Assembly (NCBI GenBank): GCA_023512345.1
Contig: JAILZT010000006.1
Span: 62,001-126,000 of the forward strand
Reading direction: 5' to 3'
DNA length: 64,000 nucleotides
From: Paenibacillus sp.
GTDB lineage: Bacteria > Bacillota > Bacilli > Paenibacillales > Paenibacillaceae
Position 1 is the first letter of the stretch. Each line of letters starts with the position of its first letter. The notes below the pieces were generated by a model. It did not search any database and was not told the DNA's origin. It saw nothing but the letters and a program-made list of their open reading frames with translations. Shown here one piece after another: positions 53,722-62,201 of the stretch. The translations under genes and the position numbers were made by a program.

Positions 53722-54723
53722 TTAAAAATGAATAATGACTTTTCCTTTGGGATGACCTGTAGCAACAAGATTCAGTGCTTCGTTAATATCATCAATATGG
53801 AATTCTGTGGGGTCCACCGCTGGTACAATTCCGTTCTCTTCAATAATCTTTGTAATTCTCTTCAATTGCTCTCCATCACTGCGAACAAAAATGAAATGAT
53901 ATTGAATTTTCTTCTTCTTGGCTTTGTAATCATACTTGGCCCCAGCAATGGTGAAGAGCTTTTGTTTCCAACCTGGCAAGCCCATAGTTTCGGCGAAACG
54001 TTTGTTAGGACCGGTCCGCAGAGAAAGAAGGCGACCGCCTGCTTTAATAATGGAAAGTTCATGATCAAATTCGTTTGGTCCCAAGGTATCAATCACATAA
54101 TCAAGATCACTAAGTTGTTCCCAATAGTTCTCAGTCGTGTAATCAATGTACTGGTCCGCTCCAGCCTCAATTGTCCGTTCACGTGCTTGTGGATTTCCAC
54201 TGACGATGACCTTGAGCCCCATGCTTTTGGCAATAGGAATAGCCATTTGGCCAAATGAACCAGAGCCCCCAGGAATAAAGACACTTTCGCCAGCTTTAGC
54301 AGCTAACTCTTCATGCAAACCTTGATAGGCAGTTAATCCCGTTAAAGGCGCAGCCGCGCCGGTGACAAAATCAAGATTTACAGGTAAATGTGCTATGGCA
54401 TACGCATTAATCGCCGCGTATTCCGCAAATGCACCGATTTTTTGTAGTGGCAGGCGTGAATAAATTGCATCGCCAACTTTGAAGTCCTGGACTTTCTTGC
54501 CAACCTTTTCGATAATACCTGTGAGCTCGTTACCGAGTACCAATGGGAACTTATAATCCTGGATTAACTTCACGCTCCCGGTAGCAATAAGCAGTTCCAA
54601 ATGATTAACCGCCGCTGCTTTCACCTTAACCAAGACTTCGTTATCACTTATTTCCGGGACTGGAATATCATTCACTTCTACTTTAAAATTTTTTGAATAT
54701 TTAGTAATCTGCGCTGCTTTCAT
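53722..54723 (-). CDS. MDR-family quinone oxidoreductase-like protein
   Basis: 333-residue medium-chain dehydrogenase without structural zinc: LGNELTGIIEKVG and PGGSGSFGQMAIP mark the substrate and NADPH domains. First gene of the operon, 12 bases before its paralogue, under a promoter shared with the divergent TetR gene. Together the cassette (TetR / MDR-MDR-SDR) looks like a detoxification unit for reactive carbonyls or quinones; this is inference. Confidence 0.9.
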   Translation of the reverse strand: MKAAQITKYSKNFKVEVNDIPVPEISDNEVLVKVKAAAVNHLELLIATGSVKLIQDYKFPLVLGNELTGIIEKVGKKVQDFKVGDAIYSRLPLQKIGAFAEYAAINAYAIAHLPVNLDFVTGAAAPLTGLTAYQGLHEELAAKAGESVFIPGGSGSFGQMAIPIAKSMGLKVIVSGNPQARERTIEAGADQYIDYTTENYWEQLSDLDYVIDTLGPNEFDHELSIIKAGGRLLSLRTGPNKRFAETMGLPGWKQKLFTIAGAKYDYKAKKKKIQYHFIFVRSDGEQLKRITKIIEENGIVPAVDPTEFHIDDINEALNLVATGHPKGKVIIHF

Positions 54724-54787
54724 AACTCATGGCCTCCCTACATAAGATAACGAGTAACATTTATTAATTTTTGTAACCTACGCAACA

Positions 54788-54848
54788 AGCATAATACCTC
54801 TAGTTACAAAAGTCAACAATTGTTACTGGATATGTTATATGCTAAAAT
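54788..54848. promoter_or_regulatory. Back-to-back promoters with operator palindrome (MDR operon / TetR)
   Basis: Leftward: TTGACT (54811-54816), 17 bases, TATGCT (54788-54793). Rightward: TTGTTA (54820-54825), 17 bases, TAAAAT (54843-54848). The two -35 boxes are four bases apart and are covered by an inverted repeat AGTTACAA-N10-TTGTTACT (54802-54827). TTGTAAC (54771-54777) is a further copy of the half-site. A TetR bound there would block both promoters. Confidence 0.7.
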
Positions 54849-54905
54849 TCAAGCAGACACTACGATTAGCAAGAAGCTAATTGACGAAAGAAGGTTGGCA
54901 GCACG

Positions 54906-55454
54906 GTGGCTAAAATCACACAAGAGCTTATTATTGAAACAGCGGAGGCTTTAATTGAACGAACGGAAAGATCAGAAGTAACACTCTCACAAATTGCAGA
55001 TGAATTAAGTATCACCCACGCAGCGCTCTATAAACACTTTAAAAATAAGCAAGAGCTCTGGGCAGCCGTGTCTAAGAGCTGGTTCAACCGGATGATATCA
55101 GAACAAATCAAAATAGACATGACTAATTTGGCAAATCCACAGGAATTGCTCCACGAGTGGCTCTGGGCATTTGCTAACGCAAAAAAACGCGCCTATAACG
55201 AGAATCCCAAGATGTTCGCCTTGAATACGCAATATGTGGACGGCAATCCACTGGTATTACGTGATGTTCTCTGGGATTCCTACCAAATTATTGACGGCTT
55301 CATGGACTATCACGATCCCCACTTAGAACGGGCAGAGGCGATTCTCTCCGCGTTTGCGGTGTTTAGCCTCCCGTCCTTCAAAGAATCCTGGAATTTACCA
55401 GACTACCAAGATAGGTTTGAGCGCATCTGGAGTTTAATCAAACAGGGTCTTTAA
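54906..55454 (+). CDS. TetR family transcriptional regulator
   Basis: 182 residues, helix-turn-helix TLSQIADELSITHAALYKHFKNK at the N terminus and a WHG-like C-terminal domain with conserved tryptophans (SWNLPDYQDRFERIWSLI). The start is GTG 54906 with AAGG upstream. Divergent from the MDR-MDR-SDR operon, with an operator-like palindrome over both promoters, so it very probably represses that operon and itself. Confidence 0.9.
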   Translation: MAKITQELIIETAEALIERTERSEVTLSQIADELSITHAALYKHFKNKQELWAAVSKSWFNRMISEQIKIDMTNLANPQELLHEWLWAFANAKKRAYNENPKMFALNTQYVDGNPLVLRDVLWDSYQIIDGFMDYHDPHLERAEAILSAFAVFSLPSFKESWNLPDYQDRFERIWSLIKQGL

Positions 55455-55456
55455 AA

Positions 55457-55490
55457 ATAAAAACCGCCCTTTATATCTCAAGGGCGGTTT
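55457..55490. terminator. Bidirectional terminator between TetR and the small membrane protein
   Basis: AAACCGCCCTT / AAGGGCGGTTT arms (55461-55471, 55480-55490); the A-rich left flank gives a strong T run for the leftward transcript. Confidence 0.88.
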
Positions 55491-55539
55491 ACGATGTGTC
55501 TGTTTCTCATTAAAGGGGTTATTACAATTCTCAGAACTG

Positions 55540-55734
55540 TTATTGACTGCGCTTATTATATCTACCAAAGGTTACAATGGCCAACAGCATACCGACAATG
55601 CCTATACCCGTTAGAAGCCCTTGCGCGAAATCCACCAGATTGCTCCCGTTAGACTCAATAATTTGGCTTGCTGTAAGTGAGGAAAAAGAGCCTACGAATA
55701 ACATTCCTAAATTTTGTTGTTGTTTTTTATCCAT
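55540..55734 (-). CDS. Small two-helix membrane protein (64 aa) in the ABC operon
   Basis: 64 residues with two hydrophobic helices (about 9-25 and 35-55) and a basic tail GRYNKRSQ. AAGGAG lies 8 bases before ATG 55734. It begins 12 bases after the permease gene and ends just before the operon terminator, so it is the last gene of the ABC operon. Paralogue of the 61-residue protein at 48877-49062. Function unknown; a role as a transporter accessory is a guess from position. Confidence 0.78.
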   Translation of the reverse strand: MDKKQQQNLGMLFVGSFSSLTASQIIESNGSNLVDFAQGLLTGIGIVGMLLAIVTFGRYNKRSQ

Positions 55735-55746
55735 AATTCCCACTCC

Positions 55747-57045
55747 TTAAATCTTATAAGCCTTCATCGCTTTTCTAATCTCCTTGATGGTAGGACGCTT
55801 ACCGTACATCAGCACACCCGTCCGATAGATCTTGGCGGCGAGCCAGCCGAAGACAAAGATAGAAACCAACAAGATAAGAAGGGATACTAGTATTTGCCAT
55901 AGAGCTACATCACCAACCCCTATACGTAGAAGCATGCTAAGAGGGGATGTGAATGGAATGTAACTCGCTACCTTAACGAGCATTGTATCAGCATTTGAAA
56001 TACTGAATAACGGGATATAAAAAGTTACAAGGCCCAGCATGGTTATCGGCATTACGGCCTGCCCCAGATCTTCCGTACGGCTGACGATTGAACCGATAGC
56101 AGCGTAGATCAAGGCATACAGGAAATACCCTAGAACGTAAAGGACCAAACCGTAAATTAACAAGTTAACATTTAGCTGACCTAGATCAAGATCGAAATCA
56201 GTTAAGATAGACGCGTTATGCGGCAGATTTAAGTTAATGGCTACAGTAGCTGCTATAAGTGCAATTTGCAATATTCCGATTAGGAAGATACCAATAACTT
56301 TACCGAACATCTGAGCTAAAGGTGAGGCGCTCGTAATGAGAATCTCCATGATACGCGAGCTCTTCTCGGAGGTAACCTCAGCCGCTATCATATTACCTGT
56401 CATCATAATGGACATAAAGAACATCATTAGAAGTGCATATACAATAACATAATTGATAATCGGAGGGGCATCCTTTTCCTCGTCCGTTTCACCTGAAGCT
56501 GTACCTTCCGTACTGATCTGCTTCGTATCTATTGGAACCGGTGCGTTCATTGCACCAATCTGCTCCGGTGTCAGCTTATCGCCAGCAATTAACTGAGCAT
56601 TCACTTGCTGCAGACCCAATTGAAGGAAGGTTTGAACCTCACCATCTATGTCTCCATCCGGGCTATAAAAGGTTACTGGCGGAAGCCCAGTTTCACTTTC
56701 AGTCCCTAGCTGTATATATCCGTCCAGTGTCTCTTCCTCTAACGCCTTCTTAAGACCGGCATCATCAGCAGATGTGTATTGATCTACTGTAGCACCGCCT
56801 TCAACAGTAACCCCTGAAGCATAATTCTTGAGCAGATCAGAAGCTCGGCCCCCTGTCTCAGCTACAACAGCAACATGAATTCCTGTATTCTTTGCACCGT
56901 CATCACCCTGAAATACTTTGATAAAGTAAGGAATGTTCATCCCAATACTGAGCAGCAGCATCAAAATTAACGTAGTGATCAAAAAAGACTTTGTTTTCAC
57001 TTTATTTTTAAAGGTAAAGCCGATAATGGTTCCCATCTTATTCAT
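55747..57045 (-). CDS. ABC-2 type permease (NatB/YhaP-like)
   Basis: Membrane subunit of 432 residues: one N-terminal helix, a large extracytoplasmic domain (about 40-200), then a cluster of five to six helices with AEVTSEKSSRIMEILITSASP, the family hallmark. Homologous to NatB/YhaP exporters, which are implicated in Na+ or toxic-compound efflux. ATG 57045 is 8 bases after GGTGG. Overlaps the ATPase gene by a few bases, so it pairs with it. Confidence 0.9.
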   Translation of the reverse strand: MNKMGTIIGFTFKNKVKTKSFLITTLILMLLLSIGMNIPYFIKVFQGDDGAKNTGIHVAVVAETGGRASDLLKNYASGVTVEGGATVDQYTSADDAGLKKALEEETLDGYIQLGTESETGLPPVTFYSPDGDIDGEVQTFLQLGLQQVNAQLIAGDKLTPEQIGAMNAPVPIDTKQISTEGTASGETDEEKDAPPIINYVIVYALLMMFFMSIMMTGNMIAAEVTSEKSSRIMEILITSASPLAQMFGKVIGIFLIGILQIALIAATVAINLNLPHNASILTDFDLDLGQLNVNLLIYGLVLYVLGYFLYALIYAAIGSIVSRTEDLGQAVMPITMLGLVTFYIPLFSISNADTMLVKVASYIPFTSPLSMLLRIGVGDVALWQILVSLLILLVSIFVFGWLAAKIYRTGVLMYGKRPTIKEIRKAMKAYKI

Positions 57046-57943
57046 GTGATTCACCACCTACCACTTTGATAAAGATTTGGTTTAACGTCGGTTCTTTGAT
57101 TTCAAAATGCTCCACTTCGCTTTGCGCCAGCGCCTTCTGCAAAATCCGTTGTGCTGCGCCAACCTCGCTAATGTTCAACAGATAACCCCGTTCCTGACGT
57201 TTTACAGCAGTTACGCCTGGCACAGACTCAAGTCCTGATACCTCTGATGTCGTACGCAGTAATACTTCCTCACGCGGATAACCTTTCTTGATTTCGCGGA
57301 TATCCCCCTGAACTACGGTGTTGGAACGATCCATAATCGTAATATGGCGGCACAGCTCTTCGACATGCTCCATCCGATGCGTCGAGAACAAAATACTTGT
57401 GCCCTGGTCACGTAATTCCCTAACAGTATCTTTGAGCAGCTCTACATTGACAGGGTCCAAACCGCTGAACGCTTCATCAAGAATTAACAATTGCGGCTTA
57501 TGTACTACCGCTGCTATAAAGCCCATTTTCTGCTGATTCCCTTTAGACAGTTCTTCAATCTTCTTATTGTAATAATCCGGCACATCGAAACGATCTAGCC
57601 AGTAGCGTAGGCTCTTATCTGCATCACTCGCAGACATGCCGCGCAGCCGGGCCAAATAGACGATCTGCTCGCTAACCTTCACCTTCGGATACAGACCCCG
57701 CTCTTCCGGGAGATAACCCATGATTTGCTGGAGCTCGTTATTGAAGGACTTACCTTTATAGAGGATCTTACCATCGTCAGGATAAATCAAGCCAAGTACC
57801 ATACGCATAGTAGTTGTTTTGCCGGCCCCGTTTGCCCCGAGCAAGCCGTAAATTTCACCAGGTTCTACACTAAGGTTAATTCTGTTCACTGCGGTTTTCT
57901 CTCCGAACTGCTTCACTACATGTTCCAGCTTCAAAGCTTCCAT
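57038..57943 (-). CDS. ABC transporter ATP-binding protein (NatA/YhaQ-like)
   Basis: ATPase of 301 residues with Walker A GLLGANGAGKTTTM, signature LSKGNQQKMGF, Walker B LILDEAFSGLDP and switch His in STHRMEH. The C-terminal ~80 residues form the extra domain found in NatA/YhaQ-type ATPases. Works with the ABC-2 permease encoded next. It starts three bases after the preceding ABC gene ends, so all are one operon. Confidence 0.92.
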   Translation of the reverse strand: MEALKLEHVVKQFGEKTAVNRINLSVEPGEIYGLLGANGAGKTTTMRMVLGLIYPDDGKILYKGKSFNNELQQIMGYLPEERGLYPKVKVSEQIVYLARLRGMSASDADKSLRYWLDRFDVPDYYNKKIEELSKGNQQKMGFIAAVVHKPQLLILDEAFSGLDPVNVELLKDTVRELRDQGTSILFSTHRMEHVEELCRHITIMDRSNTVVQGDIREIKKGYPREEVLLRTTSEVSGLESVPGVTAVKRQERGYLLNISEVGAAQRILQKALAQSEVEHFEIKEPTLNQIFIKVVGGESHE

Positions 57944-57946
57944 TCT

Positions 57947-58876
57947 TCAATCCCCTCTCTCTAGATCAACTAATTCAGGAATATGCCCTTGCGTCCATAG
58001 ACTGAGTATCTCATCCAGCTCTAGACTACGGCTTTTAATAACATGTACGCCTAAATCTTGGATGCGTTTCTCTATTTTATGAAAATGTTTTGTAACAAAT
58101 GAGGCTGCACCAGGAGTCTCCATCGTCCAGTGAAGGGTTCCAGGAAACTCATCGGCCAGTTCTTTAAGCTCCTCTTCGTTGCCAACATTCACCCATACCT
58201 CATTCCAAAGCCCATACAGGCTGTCTTTCTCCGCCATTCCCAGCACCTGTCCCTGATGCATAAGCACAATATAATCGGCCAGACGGCGGACCTCTTCTAC
58301 AATGTGGGTGGATATGAGGATCGTGGCGTTATTCTCATCCATGTATCGGCGCAACGCCTCAATCATCTTCTTCCACGCAAAGGGGTCCAATCCCGAAGAA
58401 GGCTCATCAAGTAACAGCAATCGAGGGCGTGCCGCCAAGGCAGCAGCAATCTCGAACTTACGACGCTCCCCTTTGGACATCTTGCCAAGTCTGATGTTGC
58501 GCGGGACTTCTAACTGATCAAGTAGTTCATTAAAATACGAACTATCCCATTGCGGATACCAATAGGAGCGGAATTTTGCCGCCTCTTCAGCACTCCATTT
58601 GTTCTCTTCCGTAAGCGAGATTTCCGGCACGTAGGTTATACCCTGACGTAGTTCAAGCGGAATTCCTTCTGCGCAGTTCCGTTCGAACCAGCGAATCTCC
58701 CCAGCTTCCGGGTGCGTCAGCTGTAGCAACATCTGTAGCAGGGTACTTTTGCCCGAGCCATTTTGCCCTACCAAAGCTATGATATGTCCTTCCGGCAGTT
58801 TCAGATTAAGCGGTCCTATCGTTTTGTTACGTCGCTGTTTGCGTACATTGCGTAATTCAATTGCCATCTGCACCAT
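57947..58876 (-). CDS. ABC transporter ATP-binding protein (YtrB-like)
   Basis: ATPase of 309 residues: Walker A VGQNGSGKSTLL, signature MSKGERRKFEI, Walker B LLLDEPSSGLDP, switch STHIVEE. Resembles YtrB of the antibiotic-responsive ytr operon, and directly follows a GntR regulator as ytrB follows ytrA. Its likely membrane partner is the unusual permease-like protein encoded upstream (59313-60041). ATG 58876 follows GGGGG by 9 bases. Confidence 0.9.
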   Translation of the reverse strand: MVQMAIELRNVRKQRRNKTIGPLNLKLPEGHIIALVGQNGSGKSTLLQMLLQLTHPEAGEIRWFERNCAEGIPLELRQGITYVPEISLTEENKWSAEEAAKFRSYWYPQWDSSYFNELLDQLEVPRNIRLGKMSKGERRKFEIAAALAARPRLLLLDEPSSGLDPFAWKKMIEALRRYMDENNATILISTHIVEEVRRLADYIVLMHQGQVLGMAEKDSLYGLWNEVWVNVGNEEELKELADEFPGTLHWTMETPGAASFVTKHFHKIEKRIQDLGVHVIKSRSLELDEILSLWTQGHIPELVDLERGD

Positions 58877-58892
58877 CCAGGCTTACCCCCTT

Positions 58893-59288
58893 TCACTCCT
58901 GTTGTTTATATTTGCGTTCCACAATCTCCTGATAAAGTACGTTGAGTTCTTCTTTGCTGCTATGAACGGAACGAGCCAGATCCACCGCAGCCTCAAGCGC
59001 CTTCATAACCGCATCCCGCTTGTATTCCTCACGAGCGTCATCTCCTACATGAGAAACAAAGGTACCTGTCCCCTGCCTTGTTCGCAGCATCCCTTCACCC
59101 TCCAAATCCTGATATACCCGGCGGACGGTAATGACACTGCAGTTCAGGTCCCCGGCAAATTCACGTATGGAAGGAAGCAATGTCCCCTCGGTAATCACTC
59201 CGCTTATAATTAATGCTCGTAACTGGCTTTCTATCTGGTGATATAGGGGTTCGGCACTATTTTCATTAATTTGGATCGGTATCCGCAT
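58893..59288 (-). CDS. GntR family regulator, YtrA-like
   Basis: 131 residues: winged helix GTLLPSIREFAGDLNCSVITVRRVYQDLEGEGMLRTRQGTGTFV and a short C-terminal dimerisation helix, the compact YtrA layout without ligand domain. YtrA represses an ABC operon induced by cell-wall antibiotics. It sits within the operon, between the permease-like gene and the YtrB-like ATPase, and probably binds the palindrome at 60118-60141. Confidence 0.92.
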   Translation of the reverse strand: MRIPIQINENSAEPLYHQIESQLRALIISGVITEGTLLPSIREFAGDLNCSVITVRRVYQDLEGEGMLRTRQGTGTFVSHVGDDAREEYKRDAVMKALEAAVDLARSVHSSKEELNVLYQEIVERKYKQQE

Positions 59289-59312
59289 GATTTCACACCA
59301 CCTTCCACTTAC

Positions 59313-60041
59313 TCATACGAGATTCCGCTTTTTTAACCGATTAATCGTCCAAGTAGAGAATAACTGGATGGATACCGTACCGGCTATTATCGTTCCCCAC
59401 ATTAATGGAGACTGGAATCCATAGTCCTTTGAGTACGAAATGCTGTATACAAGTAAATTGCCTCCAGCCAAATATACCAAAGCTGCTATACCACCACTTA
59501 ACGCCATAATCAGAAGAGTCAGACCAAAGTACATTTTTCCACTGAATAGAAATTCGATAAAAATGTAAATTCCCGTAATAATAAAACCATAACCAATCCA
59601 AGTTAGTGCAAAAACAATATAAGGAAGCGGGGATATCTCTATCCTTAGATTCTCATATACCAGATACATTAATCCGAAATACACGATACCGTTAGAAGTA
59701 TAGGATAATAGAGATTGAATTTTTCTTTTGCATAAAATAACTTCAGCTGGAATGGGCAGACTTTGCAGATAGATTAGCATCTTCGTGTATGAATCCTCGC
59801 TTAAATACTTGAACGAACGGCGGGAATACGTAAATCCGAGGATAGGCAGGATCGTTAATAATATGAAATCAACGAAAGGGTTCCGCTCCTGCTCACCTAG
59901 CGATTCATTTACCAGTATCCCGGTAAAAAAACCTAAATAGCTTAAAAATAAAATGGAAAACAAAAAGGTAAGCACTAGACTTACTTTATCTCCACTTAAC
60001 TCCCTACGGATCATAAACCACGAGTCTCTCATCGTTTTCAT
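59313..60041 (-). CDS. ABC-2-like membrane protein, first gene of the GntR operon
   Basis: 242 residues with about six membrane helices and a short cytoplasmic N terminus (MRDSWFMIRRELSGDKVSLVLT), the organisation of small ABC-2 permeases that pair with separate ATPases. No closer family is recognised. It is the first gene behind the GntR-type promoter/operator and probably forms a transporter with the YtrB-like ATPase two genes downstream. Unlike in B. subtilis ytrGABCDEF, the permease precedes the regulator. Confidence 0.82.
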   Translation of the reverse strand: MKTMRDSWFMIRRELSGDKVSLVLTFLFSILFLSYLGFFTGILVNESLGEQERNPFVDFILLTILPILGFTYSRRSFKYLSEDSYTKMLIYLQSLPIPAEVILCKRKIQSLLSYTSNGIVYFGLMYLVYENLRIEISPLPYIVFALTWIGYGFIITGIYIFIEFLFSGKMYFGLTLLIMALSGGIAALVYLAGGNLLVYSISYSKDYGFQSPLMWGTIIAGTVSIQLFSTWTINRLKKRNLV

Positions 60042-60117
60042 TCATTCTTACCTCACTTTAGTTTGGCTTCATTCAGCAGTTTGTGGATAGTTTCAGTTTA
60101 CTCAATCATCTGTGATC

Positions 60118-60167
60118 ACTGTATATATCTATATACACAGTATATGTCCTTAATTTACCATCGTCAA
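60118..60167 (-). promoter_or_regulatory. Promoter and GntR/YtrA-type operator of the ABC operon
   Basis: Leftward TTGACG (60162-60167), 17-base spacer, TATACT (60139-60144). A 24-base palindrome, ACTGT-(A/T-rich 14)-ACAGT (60118-60141), begins inside the -10 box and covers the start site, an ideal repressor position. The TGTATATA / TATATACA core resembles YtrA-type operators. About 75 bases before the first start codon. Confidence 0.8.
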
Positions 60168-60225
60168 GTGGAAGTTTGGAAGGCTTTTCCTATAAATTCG
60201 CCTGTTAGGCGCACTCCATAAAACA

Positions 60226-60284
60226 AAAATGACCTGTGTTCTGCAGGTTCATTTACTGAACTCGCAGACTCACAGGCCATTGCA
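60226..60284 (-). terminator. Terminator of ctaG-ctaM
   Basis: Arms AATGGCCTGTG / CACAGGTCATT (one mismatch) around a 32-base loop, followed leftward by TTTTTGTTTT, 12 bases after the ctaM stop codon. Confidence 0.85.
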
Positions 60285-60292
60285 TCCTCAAA

Positions 60293-60757
60293 TCAAGCAC
60301 CCAAAATAACTTCCCATACCGGCTTCGTATGTCCACCCGGATACAGTATATAGAGCAGTACGTACACCATAACACCTGTAATCGCAGTAACAAACCAAAT
60401 CATAGAGGTAATTCTACCCCACTTACGATGCTTGGCATATTTTGCTTTGAATCCAAGCGTAAGGGTCGTAAGTCCAAATACAGCAGCTACCGTGGCCAGA
60501 ACGATGTGGAAGATCAGGAATACATGATAGATTGAACTCAAGTTTTCCGGTCCACCCCAGGAGGTATTTCCTACAAATAGTGTTCTCGACACATAAACAA
60601 TGAAGAACAACAACGCAGCAATTGCAGCAGCGATCATCGTTTTCTTATGCGCCTCGCGCTTGCCTTTAATAATGAGTCTCCAACCAACTGCCACCAGTAT
60701 CGCGCTAATCACGATGAAAGATGTACTGATCGTTGGAAACAGTGTGAAAATATCCAT
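60293..60757 (-). CDS. ctaM: CtaM / DUF420 caa3 oxidase assembly protein
   Basis: Membrane protein of 154 residues with four helices, DUF420 family (YozB/CtaM). Required in Bacillus and Staphylococcus for maturation of heme-copper oxidases. His-containing loops HKKTMIAA and HIVLATVAAVFG and the C-terminal PGGHTKPVWE are visible. ATG 60757 follows GAGGGGG; a longer frame from 60790 would overlap ctaG. Co-transcribed with ctaG, 25 bases downstream. Confidence 0.88.
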   Translation of the reverse strand: MDIFTLFPTISTSFIVISAILVAVGWRLIIKGKREAHKKTMIAAAIAALLFFIVYVSRTLFVGNTSWGGPENLSSIYHVFLIFHIVLATVAAVFGLTTLTLGFKAKYAKHRKWGRITSMIWFVTAITGVMVYVLLYILYPGGHTKPVWEVILGA

Positions 60758-60782
60758 GGTTATCCCCCTCGACAGTATCCAG

Positions 60783-61703
60783 CTATGCACGGGTCAAGTT
60801 GCCACTCTCCAGCTCGGAGGGTGACGGAGACGCTTCAGCGTCTTCTTGCCCATTCTCTTTTTTATACCAATGATAGAACACATAAGCAAGCATGGAGGCA
60901 AAAATAAATTCCTGAATGAATTTCATCGCAATGCCCCCCACCTGTTGATCCACTTTTGGAGACATCCATCCAAAGAACGTCGGACCGCCAAAAGCCTGCA
61001 GCAGGGCTGCGGGATCTCCTGATACACAATAACCCATGGCCCTTGCCCACGTATCCGGATCACTGTAGGTCGCATATAGTGGCTGACTCGCAAATATGAT
61101 CAAGCCGCAGGCTGGAGTAAGCAGCACCATGTTAAGGAAAATAAATCCGATCTTGCCAAGACCCGAAGCCATCCTTTGCTCTGGCAGCGGATTAATTAGC
61201 GTCCACCACATTAGCGCCGATGCTATAAACAAAACTACATAATAAATTCGGTGAACCACAAAATGCAGCATCACATAATCATGAATCACCGGGATGTGAT
61301 ACAAGGAGAACAATCCATTGAACAGCAGCGCTGCCACAATAGGTTGAACCAGAAAGGATAAGCGCCGAAATGGATTATGTTTAAGAGCTGCACGCCATAC
61401 CCAGTCGGGTATACCCATCATGATAAGCGGAACAGCAACCAGATAAGACAAAGCCATACTGACCATATGGAACGAAAACATCATATGACCTAACAGGCTA
61501 ATTGGACCACCCTGAGCCAGATAGAGCGCAGTCATCCCTAGCACAAATAGTGCTCTAAGTCTTAGCGGTACTGGAGCTGAATTGGCAAATTGGGTAGAAA
61601 GCGGACCTATACATAAGAAGTAGACTGCCACCATAACCAACATTCCTGCCAGAAATAGCGGGCTCCACAAATCAGCAAAGCTAAAATATTCTAATCCCAG
61701 CAT
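60783..61703 (-). CDS. ctaG: CtaG, cytochrome caa3 oxidase assembly factor
   Basis: Membrane protein of 306 residues with about seven helices, CtaG_Bsub family, needed for copper loading or assembly of caa3 oxidase. Conserved HMMFSFHMVSM in the middle and a C-terminal YHWYKKE tail. GGAGG precedes ATG 61703. It lies 170 bases behind ctaF with a terminator between, so it probably has its own promoter plus some read-through. Confidence 0.92.
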   Translation of the reverse strand: MLGLEYFSFADLWSPLFLAGMLVMVAVYFLCIGPLSTQFANSAPVPLRLRALFVLGMTALYLAQGGPISLLGHMMFSFHMVSMALSYLVAVPLIMMGIPDWVWRAALKHNPFRRLSFLVQPIVAALLFNGLFSLYHIPVIHDYVMLHFVVHRIYYVVLFIASALMWWTLINPLPEQRMASGLGKIGFIFLNMVLLTPACGLIIFASQPLYATYSDPDTWARAMGYCVSGDPAALLQAFGGPTFFGWMSPKVDQQVGGIAMKFIQEFIFASMLAYVFYHWYKKENGQEDAEASPSPSELESGNLTRA

Positions 61704-61834
61704 GTCTACGCCTCCTAGCGCGGGGCATGAATACGTCTAAATTGTGAACACGGCATAAAATTTAAGAAGAAACGGCTTAACCATCCTAAAAGGGACGGTC
61801 CCCGTTTCTCGTAGAAATATAAATTCTTTTATTT

Positions 61835-61862
61835 TCAAAAAAGAGGGGGCATCAGCCCACCT
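61835..61862 (-). terminator. Terminator between ctaF and ctaG
   Basis: GAGGTGGGC / GCCCCCTC hairpin (one bulge each side) with a leftward TTTTTT tail, 12 bases after the ctaF stop codon. Confidence 0.75.
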
Positions 61863-61873
61863 CTCCCTTTTAT

Positions 61874-62197
61874 CTAATCCCACCAGACCCAGTATAGCGC
61901 CATCACGATACAAGTCCCGGCGATAAAAAATCCACCAACCATGAAGATAATCGGCAGCAGATGCCCTTTATCCTTCAAGTGCATCCAGAATCCCATCTGC
62001 AGAAAAACCTGCAGTACAGCCATCACCAGAAGCAGAATAACTGCAAACGTAGGATTAATCCCTCCGGCGGCTACCGCTGCAAAAGCAATGAGCGTCAATA
62101 CAATAGAGAATATAAATACGACAATATGTCTCTGCGGCCCTTCCGGACGGTGACGATGCTTAACACCGTTCCCTTGTGAATGCTGTTCGGTCACCAT
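61874..62197 (-). CDS. ctaF: Cytochrome c oxidase subunit IV (caa3 type)
   Basis: Small subunit of 107 residues with three membrane helices and the family features QMGFWMHLKDKGHLLP and a C-terminal YWVWWD. ATG 62197 is preferred; GTG-like upstream extension has no site. Lies four bases after ctaE, in the order ctaD-ctaE-ctaF typical of Bacillales caa3 oxidase. Confidence 0.92.
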   Translation of the reverse strand: MVTEQHSQGNGVKHRHRPEGPQRHIVVFIFSIVLTLIAFAAVAAGGINPTFAVILLLVMAVLQVFLQMGFWMHLKDKGHLLPIIFMVGGFFIAGTCIVMALYWVWWD

Positions 62198-62201
62198 GGC
62201 C

